From Cytophagaceae bacterium (GTDB taxonomy: Bacteria > Bacteroidota > Bacteroidia > Cytophagales > Spirosomataceae): a stretch of DNA of 64,000 bases. A program made the translations under genes and the position numbers. How positions within the stretch are numbered: the first letter of the stretch is position 1; each line of letters starts with the position of its first letter. The notes below the pieces were generated by a model. It was not told the origin of the DNA. It made no database searches and saw only the letters and a program-made list of their open reading frames with translations. Positions 63,403 to 64,000 of this stretch are shown in pieces. The stretch covers positions 1 to 64,000 of the forward strand of contig JAIXOL010000025.1 in assembly GCA_027486845.1 (NCBI GenBank), read 5' to 3'.

Positions 63403-64000
63403 ATGTCACTTAGATTAGGCGATATCGCACCAGACTTTACTGCTGAAACTACGCAGGGAACAATTAATTTTCATGAATGGCTTGGTGATTCTTGGGGAAT
63501 GTTATTTTCACATCCAGCTGATTTTACACCGGTTTGTACAACAGAATTAGGAAAAACAGCACTTTTAAAAGACGATTTTGCCAAAAGAGGCGTGAAAGTA
63601 ATAGCTGTTTCGGTTGACGATTTAGCTTCACATAGCAAATGGGTGCCAGATATTGAAGAAGTTAATGATGTAAAAGTAAACTTCCCAATAATCGCTGATG
63701 CCGATCGAAACGTGGCAACTTTGTATGACATGATTCACCCAAATGCTTCTGAAAAAGCAACTGTTCGTTCAGTATTCATTATTGGGCCAGATAAAAAAGT
63801 CAAATTAACTCTAACTTATCCTGCATCAACTGGTCGTAATTTTACTGAATTGCTCCGCGTAATTGATTCGCTTCAATTAACAGCAAATTATCAAGTGGCT
63901 ACTCCTGCTGATTGGAAAGCAGGCGAAGATACCATTGTTGTTCCAGCCGTTTCGACAGAAGATGCAATTATGAAATTCCCTAAAGGAGTGAGAGTTGTTA
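63403..64000 (+). CDS. 1-Cys peroxiredoxin (Prx6 type), cut by the window end
   Basis: An open frame from ATG 63403 to the window edge encodes the first 199 residues of a peroxidase of about 210 residues. The peroxidatic Cys45 is in HPADFTPVCTTELG, with the Thr and a later Arg (KATVRSVFIIGP) of the active site. VDDLASHSKW and the C-terminal extension NYQVATPADWKAGED identify the Prx6/1-Cys group. It reduces hydrogen peroxide and organic hydroperoxides in the cytoplasm. The 3' end lies outside the window. Confidence 0.93.
   Translation, partial: MSLRLGDIAPDFTAETTQGTINFHEWLGDSWGMLFSHPADFTPVCTTELGKTALLKDDFAKRGVKVIAVSVDDLASHSKWVPDIEEVNDVKVNFPIIADADRNVATLYDMIHPNASEKATVRSVFIIGPDKKVKLTLTYPASTGRNFTELLRVIDSLQLTANYQVATPADWKAGEDTIVVPAVSTEDAIMKFPKGVRVV

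Noticed and set aside
1-64000. A toxin-antitoxin, restriction or anti-phage defence system
   Set aside because: No methylase, nuclease-ATPase, retron, Abi or toxin-antitoxin pair was recognised. DprA and the EEP protein are not defence proteins in this context.

Overview
The window is a stretch of AT-rich chromosome from a member of the Bacteroidota, most likely order Cytophagales (a relative of Emticicia, Arcicella or Flectobacillus; the genus is a guess). The evidence is the giant type IX secretion/gliding protein SprA, a GldF-type ABC permease, two DUF4199 membrane proteins, a Bacteroidota-type MeaB, YbeY and PdxA, and several promoter candidates of the Bacteroidota form (TTTG or TTG, about 18-20 nt, TAnnTTTG). 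No rRNA, tRNA, phage, insertion sequence or CRISPR array was seen. Most of the window is ordinary housekeeping chromosome.

Layout. 0.1-4.3 kb: a three-gene minus-strand operon (PhyH-type dioxygenase, zinc alcohol dehydrogenase, esterase) divergent from an AraC-type regulator with a small lipocalin-like partner. 4.4-9.2 kb: secreted M20 amidohydrolase, lipoprotein alpha/beta hydrolase, DprA and a membrane-anchored endonuclease/exonuclease/phosphatase, all minus strand. 9.3-15.2 kb: a decayed membrane-protein gene, then rimP-nusA-infB with leader hairpins. 15.8-22.3 kb: rny, zapA, a coiled-coil protein, metZ, an acyltransferase, a site-2 protease and a HAD phosphatase. 22.7-31.6 kb: alaS, an alpha/beta hydrolase, a secreted leucine-rich repeat protein, a MerR regulator, a FadL-like outer membrane protein and a Ser/Gly/Asn-rich lipoprotein. 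32-38 kb: proS, an FKBP, pdxA, a D-2-hydroxyacid dehydrogenase and a GH140-like glycosidase. 38-47 kb: a papain-like protease with a poly-Glu tail, ybeY, an MMPL/RND transporter, meaB, an SDR, a lipoprotein, ispD and queA. 47-60 kb: phzF-like, gldF, two DUF4199 genes, a dihydroorotase-like gene lacking its metal ligands, gcvH, sprA and ruvA. 60-64 kb: a barrel-like protein, a DUF3299-like protein with its ABC ATPase and permease, and the start of a 1-Cys peroxiredoxin cut by the window end.

How the genes work together. RimP, NusA and InfB serve ribosome maturation, transcription elongation and translation initiation; AlaS and ProS charge tRNAs; QueA modifies tRNA and YbeY processes rRNA. SprA is the outer-membrane channel of the type IX secretion system and GldF belongs to the gliding ABC transporter, so this is partly a gliding/secretion neighbourhood. 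The ABC ATPase, FtsX-like permease and DUF3299-like protein look like one operon with metal-binding residues and may handle a metal ion.

Points worth a second look: the pseudogene at 9.3-9.7 kb, hairpins at the starts of the rimP and infB transcripts, a terminator inside the merR coding region shared with a convergent gene, the pseudo-dihydroorotase, the poly-Glu protease with a duplicated C-terminal module, the putative metal ABC operon, a possible 6S-type RNA between zapA and rny, and scattered REP-like palindromes. None of these amounts to a clearly new multi-gene system.
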